Below, piece by piece: positions 23,981 through 34,906 of a DNA stretch of 35,011 nt (position 1 is its first letter; the number at the start of each line of letters is the position of its first letter). Source of the stretch: Ramlibacter sp. (GTDB lineage: Bacteria > Pseudomonadota > Gammaproteobacteria > Burkholderiales > Burkholderiaceae_C); contig JAGRPN010000130.1 of NCBI GenBank assembly GCA_019449555.1, forward strand, positions 1-35,011, written 5' to 3'. Under the pieces are notes generated by a model, which worked only from the letters and a program-made list of their open reading frames with translations, was not told the origin of the DNA and searched no databases. The position numbers were made by a program, and so were the translations under genes.

Positions 23981-25240
23981 GTGAAGCTCTTTCCCTTCGG
24001 TCACGCGACGCATCCGCAGTGGCAGATGGCGGCCGCGCTGGTGCTCGCGCAATTGCGCGCCCGCATGGCCTTGCCGGATTTCGCCCGCGCGCCGACGCTC
24101 GGGCTGCTGTACATCACCGACCACTACGCCGACGCGGCGCAGGAGATCCTCGACCACCTCGGCGCGGAACTGCCCGAGATCACCGACTGGTCGGGCACCG
24201 TGGGCGTAGGGATCGCGGCGTCGAACGTCGAGTATTTCGATGAGCCGGCGCTCGCCGTCATGCTGTGCGAGCTGCCGCCCGAGCAGTACCGGGTGTTTTC
24301 GGGTGTCGCGCCGCTGGCGGTGGGCGAAGGCATGGGGTTCGAGCCGTACACGGCGCTCGTGCATGCGGATGCCGCCACGCCGGACGTGTCGGAACTGATC
24401 GTGGAAATGGCTTCCCGCACGGCCACCGGCTACCTGTTCGGCGGCCTGGCTTCCAGCCGATCGGTGGCAGTGCAATTCGCGATCGGTGGCAACGGCAACA
24501 TCAAGGGCCAGGGCGCGGCCGGCGGTGTCTTTCGCGGCGGCCTGTCGGGCGTCGCTTTCGGCGAAGGCATCTCGCTCGTCTCGCGCGTGACGCAAGGCTG
24601 CCAGCCGATCGCCGCGCAGCGGATCATCACCGCGGCCCAGGCGAACCTGATCACGGAACTCGATGGGGAGCCCGCACTCGACGTGCTGCTGCGCGACGCC
24701 GGCATTTCGCTGGACGAGCCGGAAGCGGCCATGGCCGGCTTGCGCGCGACGCTCGTCGGCTTGACCGAAGCCGGCGGCGACGCGATCGGCCGCACCGGAA
24801 ACTTCGGCGCCGACGTCGTGGTGCGCCACATCATCGGCTTGGACCCCGGACGGCGCGGCGTCGCGATCGCCGACCGCGTCGCGACGGGAATGCGCATGGC
24901 CTTCTGCCGGCGCAACGTGCAGGCGGCGCGGGCCGACCTGGTGCGCATCTGCGCGGAGATTCGCGAAGAAATGGAGCCCGAGGAGTTGCCGTTGTCCGTC
25001 GCCGCGGCGGCGCACGGACCCGAAGCGCAGGCCGCGCGGCGTCCAGGCCGGCGTATCGCCGGCGCGATCTACGTCAGCTGCGCCGGCCGTGGCGGGCCGC
25101 ATTTCGGTGGCCCCAGCGCGGAACTTCAGATCGTGCGGCACGCGCTTGGCGACGTGCCGCTGGTGGGCTTCTTCGCCGGCGGCGAGATCGCCCGCCATCA
25201 CCTGTACGGCTACACGGGCGTGTTGACGGTGTTCCGCTAA
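23981..25240 (+). CDS. FIST-domain sensor protein
   Basis: The protein (419 residues from GTG 23981; 423 from GTG 23969) has an N-terminal FIST domain (LGLLYITDHYADAAQEIL, GTVGVGI, then TATGYLFGGLASS) and a FIST_C domain (GNFGADVVVRHIIGLDPG to YVSCAGRGGPHFGGPSAEL and LVGFFAGGEIARHHLYGYTGVLTVF). FIST is a predicted small-ligand sensor domain of signalling proteins; this one has no output domain. I prefer 23981 (MKLFPFGHATHP), with GGCAGG upstream, but 23969 is possible. It follows phaM by 17 bp, so the two may be co-transcribed; what it senses is unknown. Confidence 0.87.
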   Translation: MKLFPFGHATHPQWQMAAALVLAQLRARMALPDFARAPTLGLLYITDHYADAAQEILDHLGAELPEITDWSGTVGVGIAASNVEYFDEPALAVMLCELPPEQYRVFSGVAPLAVGEGMGFEPYTALVHADAATPDVSELIVEMASRTATGYLFGGLASSRSVAVQFAIGGNGNIKGQGAAGGVFRGGLSGVAFGEGISLVSRVTQGCQPIAAQRIITAAQANLITELDGEPALDVLLRDAGISLDEPEAAMAGLRATLVGLTEAGGDAIGRTGNFGADVVVRHIIGLDPGRRGVAIADRVATGMRMAFCRRNVQAARADLVRICAEIREEMEPEELPLSVAAAAHGPEAQAARRPGRRIAGAIYVSCAGRGGPHFGGPSAELQIVRHALGDVPLVGFFAGGEIARHHLYGYTGVLTVFR

Positions 25241-25251
25241 GCCGGCGCCGG

Positions 25252-25253
<2 letters not shown>
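25240..25253. terminator. Palindrome between the convergent FIST and tgt genes
   Basis: AGCCGGCGCCGGCT is a perfect 14-base palindrome covering the end of the FIST stop and reaching the tgt stop. Its position between convergent genes suggests a role in ending transcription, but there is no T-tract on either side and no loop, so this is weak. Confidence 0.25.
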
Positions 25254-27445
<2,192 letters not shown>

Positions 27446-27460
27446 GCTTGAGGGCTGCTT

Positions 27461-27480
27461 TGCATCGCGGTCACGATGCA
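27461..27480. promoter_or_regulatory. Inverted repeat in the queA-recG divergent region
   Basis: TGCATCG and CGATGCA form a perfect 7-bp inverted repeat around six bases, 16 bases before the queA start. The 109-bp region should carry both promoters. A second, wider pair CTTGGC (27488-27493) and GCCAAG (27525-27530) is nearer recG. The role of both is unknown. Confidence 0.3.
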
Positions 27481-27554
27481 TTCTCTGCTTGGCCCTTGTG
27501 GCTGCGCGGAGTGCGGACACCCGTGCCAAGTGGAGGAGAGGGCAGAATTGTCCC

Positions 27555-29690
27555 ATGCCCGAAACGAAGGCCGTGTCTGGACCTCAAAAAGCCCTGGCCA
27601 AGCTGGGCCTGGCGCGCGACATCGACCTGGCGCTGCATCTGCCCCTGCGCTACGAGGACGAAACACGCGTGGTGCAGCTGCGCGATGCCCGCGAAGGCGA
27701 CACGGCGCAGATCGAGGCCACCGTCACCGCCTGCGAGATCGTGTACCGGCCGCGCCGCCAGCTGATGGTGAGGGTCGACGACGGCAGCGACACCTGCGTG
27801 CTGCGCTTTTTCAGCTTCTATCCTTCGCAGCAGAAAGCGCTGGCTGTGGGAGCGCGCCTGCGAATTCGCGGCGAACTGAAGGGCGGTTTTCTCGGCTGGC
27901 AGATGGTCCATCCCTCCTTCAAGCCCGCCGGAGGCGAGTTGCCGTCGGCGCTGACGCCGGTGTATTCCACTGTCGCCGGCTTGCCGCAGGCCTACCTGCG
28001 CAAGGCGGTGCTGGGCGGCCTTGCGCGGGCCGATCTCTCGGACACCTTTCCGCCCGGCGTGACCGAGACGCTGCGGCCCGCGGTATGGGGCTTGCGCGAA
28101 GCTCTGTCGTTCCTGCACCAACCGGCGCCGGATGTGGCCCTGGGCACGCTCGAAGATCGAAGCCACCCGGCCTGGCAACGATTGAAGGCGGAGGAACTGC
28201 TGGCGCAGCAGCTGTCGCAGCTGCAAAGCAAACGCGAGCGCGAGGCGCTGTGCGCACCGGCGCTCACGGCGCGGCCGGGTGGACTGCACGAGCAACTGCT
28301 CGCCGCGCTGCCTTTCCCACTCACCGCGGCCCAACGGCGCGTCGGAGAGGAGATCGCGCGCGACCTCGGGCGCAGCGTGCCGATGCACCGGCTGCTGCAG
28401 GGCGACGTCGGCTCGGGCAAGACGGTGGTGGCGGCGCTCGCGGCAGCGATCGCGGTGGAGGCCGGCTGGCAATGCGCGCTGATGGCGCCGACCGAGATTC
28501 TCGCCGAGCAGCATTTCCGCAAGTTGATCGGCTGGCTGGAGCCGCTGTTCGCGCCCAAGGGACTGCGAGTCGCCTGGCTGACCGGCAGCCAGAAGAAAAA
28601 GGAACGCAACGAAATGCTGGCCCTGGTGGCCAGCGGCGAGGCGGCGCTGGTGGTGGGCACGCACGCGGTGATCCAGGAGCAGGTGCAGTTCAGGAGCCTG
28701 GGCCTCGCGATCATCGACGAACAGCACCGATTCGGCGTCGAACAACGATTGGCACTACGTGCCAAGATGAACCGTGATTCGGAACCCTCCCCCCGTCGGG
28801 GGAGCGGCGGGGAGGGGGCGAGCACTGAAACCTCGAATGGGGTTGGCGCGCAGCGCGAACCTCATCTGCTGATGATGAGCGCGACGCCGATTCCCCGCAC
28901 CTTGGCGATGAGCTATTACGCCGACCTGGACGTGTCCACGATCGACGAGTTGCCGCCCGGGCGCACCCCGGTCGTGACGAAGCTGATTGCCGACAGCCGC
29001 CGCGACGAGGTCACCGCACGCATCCAGGCCCAGGTGGCGCAAGGCCGGCAGGTGTACTGGGTCTGCCCGCTGATCGAGGAGAGCGAGGCGCTCGACCTGA
29101 CGAATGCGACCGCGACGCACGAAGCGTTGAGCGCCGCACTGCCGGGCGTGATGGTCGGCCTGTTGCACTCGCGCATGCCGCCGGCGGAAAAGAAGGCGGT
29201 GATGTCGCTCTTCACCGGCGGGCAGATGGCCGTGCTCGTGTCCACCACCGTGATCGAAGTGGGGGTGGACGTGCCCAACGCGTCGCTCATGGTGATCGAG
29301 CACGCGGAGCGCTTCGGCCTGTCGCAGCTGCACCAATTGCGCGGGCGCGTCGGCCGGGGCGCCTCGGCTTCGGCCTGCGTGCTGCTTTATTCCGCGGGAG
29401 AAGCGGGCCGTGTGGGAGAAACGGCTCGCGCCCGCTTGAAAGCCATGGTGGAAACGGCGGACGGCTTCGAGATCGCCCGCCGCGACCTGGAGATTCGCGG
29501 CCCGGGCGAATTCCTGGGCGCGCGGCAGTCCGGCGCGCCGCTGCTGCGGTTCGCCGACTTGGCCACCGACACTGCGTTGCTGGACTGGGCGCGCAAACTG
29601 GCGCCGCTCATGCTGGACCGTTATCCGTCGCTGGCACAAAAGCACGTCGCCCGCTGGCTCGGCGGACGTCAGGAATTCCTGAAGGCCTGA
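27555..29690 (+). CDS. recG: ATP-dependent DNA helicase RecG
   Basis: RecG (711 residues) reverses stalled forks and branch-migrates Holliday junctions. The N-terminal wedge domain carries an OB fold (about 45-125). Helicase motifs: Walker A GDVGSGKT (283-290), DEQH box (388-391), [11 protein letters not shown] (442 onward), then [17 protein letters not shown] and [12 protein letters not shown] 27555 is chosen; the frame is open 169 codons further upstream through queA antisense. Between [17 protein letters not shown] and [10 protein letters not shown] there are about 24 extra residues (410-434), encoded by a GC-rich hairpin insertion. The insertion keeps the frame. RecG is followed by oxyR after 54 bp, a conserved betaproteobacterial order. 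Confidence 0.96.
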   Translation: MPETKAVSGPQKALAKLGLARDIDLALHLPLRYEDETRVVQLRDAREGDTAQIEATVTACEIVYRPRRQLMVRVDDGSDTCVLRFFSFYPSQQKALAVGARLRIRGELKGGFLGWQMVHPSFKPAGGELPSALTPVYSTVAGLPQAYLRKAVLGGLARADLSDTFPPGVTETLRPAVWGLREALSFLHQPAPDVALGTLEDRSHPAWQRLKAEELLAQQLSQLQSKREREALCAPALTARPGGLHEQLLAALPFPLTAAQRRVGEEIARDLGRSVPMHRLLQGDVGSGKTVVAALAAAIAVEAGWQCALMAPTEILAEQHFRKLIGWLEPLFAPKGLRVAWLTGSQKKKERNEMLALVASGEAALVVGTHAVIQEQVQFRSLGLAIIDEQHRFGVEQRLALRAKMNRDSEPSPRRGSGGEGASTETSNGVGAQREPHLLMMSATPIPRTLAMSYYADLDVSTIDELPPGRTPVVTKLIADSRRDEVTARIQAQVAQGRQVYWVCPLIEESEALDLTNATATHEALSAALPGVMVGLLHSRMPPAEKKAVMSLFTGGQMAVLVSTTVIEVGVDVPNASLMVIEHAERFGLSQLHQLRGRVGRGASASACVLLYSAGEAGRVGETARARLKAMVETADGFEIARRDLEIRGPGEFLGARQSGAPLLRFADLATDTALLDWARKLAPLMLDRYPSLAQKHVARWLGGRQEFLKA
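28783..28860 (+). repeat. REP-like GC-rich hairpin insertion inside recG
   Basis: Within recG, CTCCCCC and GGGGGAG (28787-28793, 28798-28804) make a perfect 7-bp hairpin, and a G-rich stretch CGGGGAGGGGG follows to about 28818. A second inverted part GGTT...AACC (about 28841-28861) closes the segment, and GAACC occurs near both ends. It codes for low-complexity residues absent from the E. coli linker. It looks like a small dispersed repeat inserted in frame, which only a whole-genome comparison can confirm. Confidence 0.55.
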
Positions 29691-29722
29691 ACGATCACCT
29701 TTCCTGGCGGCTGTACGCGACA

Positions 29723-29739
29723 ATCAGGGCGGACCTGAT
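29723..29739. promoter_or_regulatory. Inverted repeat just upstream of oxyR
   Basis: ATCAGG and CCTGAT flank five bases, ending 5 bases before the oxyR start. It might be an autoregulatory element or an RNA hairpin masking the weak ribosome-binding site. It does not match the long spaced OxyR operator that I know from E. coli. Confidence 0.25.
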
Positions 29740-29744
29740 CTCAG

Positions 29745-30698
29745 ATGACTCTGACTGAACTCAAGTACATCGTCGCCGTCGCCAGGGAAAAACACTTTGG
29801 CAAAGCCGCCGAAGCGTGCTTCGTTTCCCAGCCGACGCTCTCGGTGGCGATCAAGAAGCTCGAGGACGAGCTCGAAGTCAAGCTGTTCGAGCGCAGCGCC
29901 AACGAAGTCACTGTGACTCCCCTGGGCGAAGAGATCGTGCGGCAGGCGCAAAGCGTCCTGGAGCAGGCGGCCAGCATCAAGGAAATCGCCAAGCGCGGCA
30001 AGGACCCGCTGGCCGGGCCGCTGAAGCTGGGCATCATCTACACGATCGGTCCCTATCTGCTGCCGGACCTGGTCCGCCAGGCGATCGCGCGCACGCCGCA
30101 GATGCCGTTGATGCTGCAGGAGAACTTCACCGTCAAGCTGCTCGAGATGCTGCGCACGGGCGAAATCGACTGCGCCGTCATGGCCGAGCCGTTCCCGGAC
30201 ACGGGGCTGGCGGTGGCGCAGTTGTACGACGAGCCGTTCCTGGCGGCGGTGCCCAGCAACCATCCGCTCGCAACGCACAAGACGCTGACCGCGCAGGAGC
30301 TGAAGAGCGAAACGATGCTATTGCTGGGCACCGGCCACTGCTTTCGCGATCACGTGCTGGAGGTCTGCCCGGAATTCGCCCGTTTCTCCAGCGACGCGGA
30401 AGGAATCCGCAAGAGCTTCGAAGGCTCCTCGCTCGAAACCATCAAGCACATGGTCGCCGCCGGCATGGGCGTGACGGTGGTGCCGCAACTTTCGGTCCCC
30501 AGGGAAGCCTTCCAGTCGCGGCCCAAGCGGCGCAAGGAAGACCAGGCTTTCGTCAAATACATTCCATTCGACGGCGATCCGCCCACCCGCCGCGTCGTGC
30601 TGGCCTGGCGCCGCAGCTTTACCCGCTATGAAGCAATCGCCGCGCTGCGCAACGCGATCTACGCGTGCGAGCTGCGGGGCGTGAAGCGCCTGTCGTGA
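29745..30698 (+). CDS. oxyR: Hydrogen-peroxide-sensing regulator OxyR
   Basis: OxyR (317 residues) is a LysR-type regulator activated by peroxide through a disulphide. Winged helix-turn-helix at about 1-60 (FGKAAEACFVSQPTLSVAIK) and redox domain at about 90-300. The two switching cysteines fall at Cys199 in GTGHCFRDH and Cys208 in LEVCPE, the same positions as in E. coli OxyR. The gene follows recG closely and is likely part of the same transcript. Targets are probably catalase, peroxiredoxin and Dps genes elsewhere; next to it is only a remnant peroxidase. Confidence 0.96.
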   Translation: MTLTELKYIVAVAREKHFGKAAEACFVSQPTLSVAIKKLEDELEVKLFERSANEVTVTPLGEEIVRQAQSVLEQAASIKEIAKRGKDPLAGPLKLGIIYTIGPYLLPDLVRQAIARTPQMPLMLQENFTVKLLEMLRTGEIDCAVMAEPFPDTGLAVAQLYDEPFLAAVPSNHPLATHKTLTAQELKSETMLLLGTGHCFRDHVLEVCPEFARFSSDAEGIRKSFEGSSLETIKHMVAAGMGVTVVPQLSVPREAFQSRPKRRKEDQAFVKYIPFDGDPPTRRVVLAWRRSFTRYEAIAALRNAIYACELRGVKRLS

Positions 30699-30725
30699 GT
30701 TGTTGAAAATTTTCCCATCGACACG

Positions 30726-30980
30726 ATGAAACCAACGAGCAAGCTGTACCAACCTGGAATATTCGACTCCGTTCCCGCCGTGAGCATGCAGGCGGGCCTG
30801 ATGTTCGTCGCCTTCGGCAGGTCGTTCGACGCTTTCGAAGCGCAGATGCGGCGGATGGCCGGACGCGACGACGGCATTTCCGATGCCATGTTCCGTATCT
30901 CCAGGCCGGTTTCGGGCGCGTACTTCTGGTGCCCGCCTATGAGGCAGGGCAAGCTCGACCTGCGGCAATTGGGGCTGTGA
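30726..30980 (+). pseudogene. Remnant of a DyP-type peroxidase (internal deletion)
   Basis: This 84-codon frame ends with [37 protein letters not shown] and [12 protein letters not shown], which match the last about 65 residues of DyP/YfeX-type haem peroxidases. The first 15 or so residues ([12 protein letters not shown]) resemble the N-terminus of the same family. The haem-binding centre, including the GXXDG motif and the proximal histidine, is missing. The simplest reading is an in-frame deletion of about 200 codons joining the two ends. There is no clear ribosome-binding site, so it is probably not functional. It sits between oxyR and ubiA, 2 bases before the ubiA start. Confidence 0.65.
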
Positions 30981-30982
30981 CG

Positions 30983-31873
30983 ATGGAGGGGAAGCTGCGC
31001 CTCTATCTCGACCTGATCCGCTGGAATCGTCCGGCCGGATGGTTGTTGCTGCTGTGGCCGAGCCTGAGTGCGCTCTGGATTGCCGCCGAGGGCTTTCCGG
31101 GCTGGCACCTGCTGGCGGTCTTCACGCTCGGCACCATCCTCATGCGCAGCGCCGGCTGCTGCGTCAACGACGTGGCCGATCGCGAGTTCGACCGGCACGT
31201 CAAGCGCACGGCCCAGCGGCCCGTCACGCGCGGTGCCGTATCGGTCAGGGAAGCCTTGTCGCTGGGTGCCATGCTGGCTCTGGCGGCATTCGCTCTGGTG
31301 CTGACCACGAACGAGGCGGCCATTGCATGGTCGTTCGCGGCGCTGGCGATTTCGCTGGCCTATCCGTACGCCAAGCGCTTCGTTTCGATGCCGCAGGCGG
31401 TGCTCGGCGTCGCGTTCAGCTTCGGCATCCCGATGGCGTTTGCCGCCGTGCAAGGCGCCGACTCCTTCAGCTGGCCGGCCGTGCTGTCCGCAGTGCCGCT
31501 GTTGGCCTGGGTGCTGCTGTTGGGGAATCTCTTCTGGGTGCTCGCCTACGACACCGAGTACGCGATGGTGGATCGCGACGATGACCTGAAGATCGGCATG
31601 AAAACGTCGGCTATCACCTTGGGCCGAGCGGACGTGCCGGTGATCATGTTGTGCTATGCGAGTTATCTGGTCATCTGGGGCGCGGTGTTGGCCGCCCGGC
31701 TGCCGTTCTTGGTGCTGACAGTCACGCTGCTGGCCGCCGCCGCCCAGGCTGCGTGGCACTTCACGCTCATTCGGGACCGCGAGCGCGAAAGATGCTTCAA
31801 GGCCTTCCGCCTGAACCACTGGCTGGGCTTCACGCTGTTTGCCGGCATCGTCGCCGGCCATGCGCTCCGGTAG
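30983..31873 (+). CDS. ubiA: 4-hydroxybenzoate polyprenyltransferase
   Basis: UbiA (296 residues) attaches the polyprenyl tail to 4-hydroxybenzoate in ubiquinone synthesis. It is an inner-membrane protein with about nine helices. The two prenyl-diphosphate and Mg-binding motifs are NDVADREFD (62-70) and the later [15 protein letters not shown] 30983 ([17 protein letters not shown]) is preceded by GGGG at a proper distance; the frame is open 18 codons upstream, inside the peroxidase remnant. It converges on proC with a 5-base gap. Confidence 0.96.
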   Translation: MEGKLRLYLDLIRWNRPAGWLLLLWPSLSALWIAAEGFPGWHLLAVFTLGTILMRSAGCCVNDVADREFDRHVKRTAQRPVTRGAVSVREALSLGAMLALAAFALVLTTNEAAIAWSFAALAISLAYPYAKRFVSMPQAVLGVAFSFGIPMAFAAVQGADSFSWPAVLSAVPLLAWVLLLGNLFWVLAYDTEYAMVDRDDDLKIGMKTSAITLGRADVPVIMLCYASYLVIWGAVLAARLPFLVLTVTLLAAAAQAAWHFTLIRDRERERCFKAFRLNHWLGFTLFAGIVAGHALR

Positions 31874-31878
31874 GCCGG

Positions 31879-32712
31879 TCAGCCGCCGAACTCGTCGCCG
31901 AGTTCCGCCGCTCGCCGCCGGGCGGCGTGCAGGGCCTTGACGAACAGCGCCTGGACCTGGTCTTCTTCCATCGACGTGATGGCCGCGTAGGTCGTGCCGC
32001 CCTTGGATGTGACACGCTGGCGCAGCACCTCGGGCGGGTCGCTCGAAGCGCGCGCCAACTCGGACGCGCCGGCAAACGTGGCCACGCCGAGCCGATAGGC
32101 CTGCTCGCGTGACAGGCCCATTTCGATGCCGGCCTGGGTCATCGCTTCGAGGAAGAAGAAGACATAGGCCGGCCCCGAACCCGAGAGCGCGGTGACGGCG
32201 TCCAGTTGCGCTTCGCCGTCCACCCAGAGCGACTCGCCCGTCGTGGCGATGACCTGTTCGACGCGCGACTTGTCTTCCGCGGAAACGCCGGGCCGTGCGT
32301 ACAACGCGGTGATCCCCCGGCCGATCAGGGCCGGCGTGTTGGGCATCGACCGGACGATGCGTTGTGTACCCAGCCACTGGGCCATGCTGTCGGAGCGGAT
32401 TCCCGCCGCGACGCTCAGGTGCAGCGCCGCCCGCGTGTGGGCCTGCGCCTGCGCCGCAGCCTCCTTGAATGTCTGCGGCTTCACCGCCCACACGACCAGG
32501 CCGGCCCGTTGCAGGGCCGCGCCGGCGTGCTCCTGCGCCGCGATGCCGAACTGATCCCGCAGCTTGTCGCGCGCCGGGGCGAACGGTTCCACCACCTCGA
32601 TATCGCCTGGGGGCCGGCCCTGGCGGACGAGGCCGCCGATGATGGCGCTGGCCATGTTGCCGCCCCCGATGAAGGCGATGGGCTGCGAGAGGGACGCTGC
32701 ACTGCGGGTCAT
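31879..32712 (-). CDS. proC: Pyrroline-5-carboxylate reductase
   Basis: ProC (277 residues) reduces pyrroline-5-carboxylate to proline with NAD(P)H. The N-terminal Rossmann motif is IAFIGGGNMASAIIGGL (12-28); the C-terminal dimer domain has LSGSGPAYVFFFLEAM and a VTSKGGTTYAAI signature near residue 230. Start ATG 32712 fits. It is divergent from glpD with 65 bp between, in which GGCCGCG (32713-32719) and CGCGGCC (32730-32736) form an inverted repeat directly upstream of the proC start. Confidence 0.96.
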   Translation of the reverse strand: MTRSAASLSQPIAFIGGGNMASAIIGGLVRQGRPPGDIEVVEPFAPARDKLRDQFGIAAQEHAGAALQRAGLVVWAVKPQTFKEAAAQAQAHTRAALHLSVAAGIRSDSMAQWLGTQRIVRSMPNTPALIGRGITALYARPGVSAEDKSRVEQVIATTGESLWVDGEAQLDAVTALSGSGPAYVFFFLEAMTQAGIEMGLSREQAYRLGVATFAGASELARASSDPPEVLRQRVTSKGGTTYAAITSMEEDQVQALFVKALHAARRRAAELGDEFGG

Positions 32713-32777
32713 GGCCGCGAGTCTATCGCCGCGGCCTGCGGCAGTGCACGCAATAGCGCGCCAGCCCGTCTGGGAAA

Positions 32778-34355
32778 ATGATGGAAATGAAAAGACAGCA
32801 ACTGATTGCGCAGCTCGCCCGCCCGGTGACGTATGACGTTGCGATCATCGGCGGCGGCGCAACCGGCCTGGGGGTGGCGCTGGATGCCGCTGCGCGCGGC
32901 TTTTCCGTGGTGCTGGTGGAGTCGCACGATTTCGCCAAGGGGACGTCCTCGCGCGCCACCAAGCTGGTGCACGGCGGCGTGCGCTACCTGGCTCAGGGCA
33001 ACATCGGCCTGGTGCGCGAAGCCCTGCACGAGCGCACTACGCTACTGCGCAACGCTCCGCACCTGGCCCAGCCGCTCCCGTTCGTGCTGCCGTCCTATCG
33101 CTATTGGGAGACGCCCTTCTACGGCGCCGGGCTGATGATGTACGACGCGCTCGCCGGCAAGGCGGGCCTGGGCGGCACCGAATTCCTCACGCGCCAACAA
33201 ACACTCGCCTGCCTGCCGACGGTCCGCACGCAGGGGCTCAAGGGCGGCATCAGGTACTGGGACGGGCAGTTCGACGACGCGAGGCTAGCGCTGGCGCTCG
33301 CGCGCACGGCGGCATCGCGTGGGGCCTTGGTCGTCAACTACTGCGCCGCCACTGGCCTGCGGCATGAGAACGGCAAAGTGGTGGGCCTGACCTGCCAGGA
33401 CCGCGAGACCGGTGCGGCTCACGAGATCGCCGCCCGCTGCGTGATCAATGCGACCGGGGTCTGGGTCGATGAATTCCGGCAAAAAGACGGCGAAGCGATC
33501 GGCCGGCCGGTGCGGCCCATAGTCGCTCCGAGCCAAGGCGTGCACGTGGTGGTGGACCGGGAGTTCCTGCCCGGCGACCACGCCCTGATGGTGCCGAAGA
33601 CGGCCGACGGCCGGGTGCTGTTCGGCGTGCCGTGGCTGGGCAAGGTCATCCTGGGCACGACCGACACGCCGCGGCAGGACCTGCCCGAAGAGCCGCGTCC
33701 GTTCCGGCAGGAGCTCGAATTCATCCTGGGCGAGGCGGGGCGCTACCTGCAGCGGGCTCCGCGCCCTGAGGACATCCGAAGCATGTGGGTGGGCCTGCGG
33801 CCGCTGGTGAAGCCCCTGGGTGATAACGGTGACGAGACCAAGGGACTCAGCCGCGAACACACGGTGCTGGTCAGCCGCAGCGGGCTCGTGACGGTGACCG
33901 GCGGCAAATGGACCACGTACCGCGCCATGGCGGAAGACGTGCTCGAAAAATGCGCGGACCGTCGTTTGCTGGAGCGAACCAGATCGGGTGTGACCACTAA
34001 CTTAGTTTTGGTCGGTGGCGAAGGCCTGACCAGCCGGCAGGCCCGGATCAGCGATGCGCAGGGCCCGCACTCATACGGCAGCGAACGAGGCGCGGTGATG
34101 GCGCTGCCCGGGGCCGACCGGGAACTGGGGGCTGGATTGACCGAGGCCATGGTCCGCTTCGCCGCACGCAGCGAATACGCGCGCACGGTCGAAGACGTCC
34201 TGGCCCGCCGCTGGCGCCTGCTGTTCCTGGACGCCCGGCTGGCGGGCTCCCTGGCCGCCGACGTGGGCGCGATCCTGCGCCAGGAGAACCGGTGCGACCC
34301 CCAGGTGGGCGCGTTCCAGGAATTGGCGCGCCTTTACCTCGCCATGCCCGAGTGA
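32778..34355 (+). CDS. glpD: Aerobic glycerol-3-phosphate dehydrogenase
   Basis: GlpD (525 residues from ATG 32778) oxidises glycerol-3-phosphate to dihydroxyacetone phosphate and passes electrons to ubiquinone at the inner membrane. The FAD site is IIGGGATGLGVALDAAARG (23-41); further motifs are GTSSRATKLVHGGVRYL, INATGVWVDEF, ILGTTDTPRQD and TVTGGKWTTYR. ATG codons at 32778, 32781 and 32787 are all in frame; 32787 (MKRQQL) has GATGGAA before it and may be the real one. No glpF or glpK adjoins it. Confidence 0.95.
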   Translation: MMEMKRQQLIAQLARPVTYDVAIIGGGATGLGVALDAAARGFSVVLVESHDFAKGTSSRATKLVHGGVRYLAQGNIGLVREALHERTTLLRNAPHLAQPLPFVLPSYRYWETPFYGAGLMMYDALAGKAGLGGTEFLTRQQTLACLPTVRTQGLKGGIRYWDGQFDDARLALALARTAASRGALVVNYCAATGLRHENGKVVGLTCQDRETGAAHEIAARCVINATGVWVDEFRQKDGEAIGRPVRPIVAPSQGVHVVVDREFLPGDHALMVPKTADGRVLFGVPWLGKVILGTTDTPRQDLPEEPRPFRQELEFILGEAGRYLQRAPRPEDIRSMWVGLRPLVKPLGDNGDETKGLSREHTVLVSRSGLVTVTGGKWTTYRAMAEDVLEKCADRRLLERTRSGVTTNLVLVGGEGLTSRQARISDAQGPHSYGSERGAVMALPGADRELGAGLTEAMVRFAARSEYARTVEDVLARRWRLLFLDARLAGSLAADVGAILRQENRCDPQVGAFQELARLYLAMPE

Positions 34356-34367
34356 CCCGCCAAGCGT

Positions 34368-34396
34368 TTGACACAGGCTGCAACCTTTGCCATAAT
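34368..34396 (+). promoter_or_regulatory. Sigma-70 promoter of the rplN operon
   Basis: TTGACA at 34368-34373 and CATAAT at 34391-34396 are separated by 17 bases: a perfect -35 and five of six at -10. Transcription should start near 34403, leaving a leader of about 120 bases before rplN. It lies 12 bases after the glpD stop and is the best promoter in the window. Confidence 0.9.
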
Positions 34397-34402
34397 CGCA
34401 GG

Positions 34403-34525
34403 CTGCGCTGTAAAAGGTGCACATCCGCCTAATCGAAATCGCCGTGAGTGGGTCACGGCGGCGCCGACAGGCCCAAGACTGATCCGAAGCCTGGGGGCTA
34501 CGGATACAAGTTGGGAATATTTGAA
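34403..34525 (+). promoter_or_regulatory. Structured 5' leader of rplN
   Basis: Two hairpins can be drawn. The first has a perfect 8-bp stem, CGCCGTGA (34440-34447) with TCACGGCG (34453-34460). The second pairs ATCCG-A-AGCC (34482-34491) with GGCT-A-CGGAT (34496-34505), nine pairs around a single A-A mismatch. Ribosomal operons are often autoregulated at such leaders, but I know of no named leader here and the link to L14 or another ribosomal protein is inference. Confidence 0.5.
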
Positions 34526-34894
34526 ATGATCCAGACAGAATCCCGGCTCGAAGTCGCCGACAACACCGGTGCGAAGTCCGTTCTTTGCATCAAGGTGCTC
34601 GGTGGCTCCAAGCGTCGCTACGCGAGCGTAGGCGACATCATCAAGGTGAGCATCAAGGAATGCGCTCCCCGTGGCCGCGTCAAGAAGGGCGAGGTCTACA
34701 GCGCCGTGGTGGTCCGCACCGCCAAGGGCATCCGCCGCTCCGATGGCTCGCTGGTCAAGTTCGACGGCAACGCCGCCGTGCTGCTCAACAACAAGCTGGA
34801 GCCCATCGGCACCCGCATCTTCGGCCCGGTCACGCGCGAACTGCGCACCGAGAAGTTCATGAAGATCGTGTCCCTGGCTCCCGAAGTTCTGTAA
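34526..34894 (+). CDS. rplN: 50S ribosomal protein L14
   Basis: The 122-residue protein begins [17 protein letters not shown] and contains the L14 signature ([19 protein letters not shown] to [17 protein letters not shown]), ending in [11 protein letters not shown]14 sits at the large-subunit interface near 23S rRNA. The ATG at 34526 gives the exact family length; the 26 codons upstream are the leader. It is the first gene of an spc-type operon under its own promoter. Confidence 0.98.
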   Translation: MIQTESRLEVADNTGAKSVLCIKVLGGSKRRYASVGDIIKVSIKECAPRGRVKKGEVYSAVVVRTAKGIRRSDGSLVKFDGNAAVLLNNKLEPIGTRIFGPVTRELRTEKFMKIVSLAPEVL

Positions 34895-34906
34895 AGAGGA
34901 CGCGTC

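Noticed and set aside
30705-30714. GAAAATTTTC palindrome after oxyR
   Set aside because: A 10-base AT palindrome alone is too short for a terminator stem and could occur by chance.
30659-32491. 610-codon minus-strand open frame
   Set aside because: It is antisense to ubiA and an off-frame of proC. UbiA and ProC have all key motifs.
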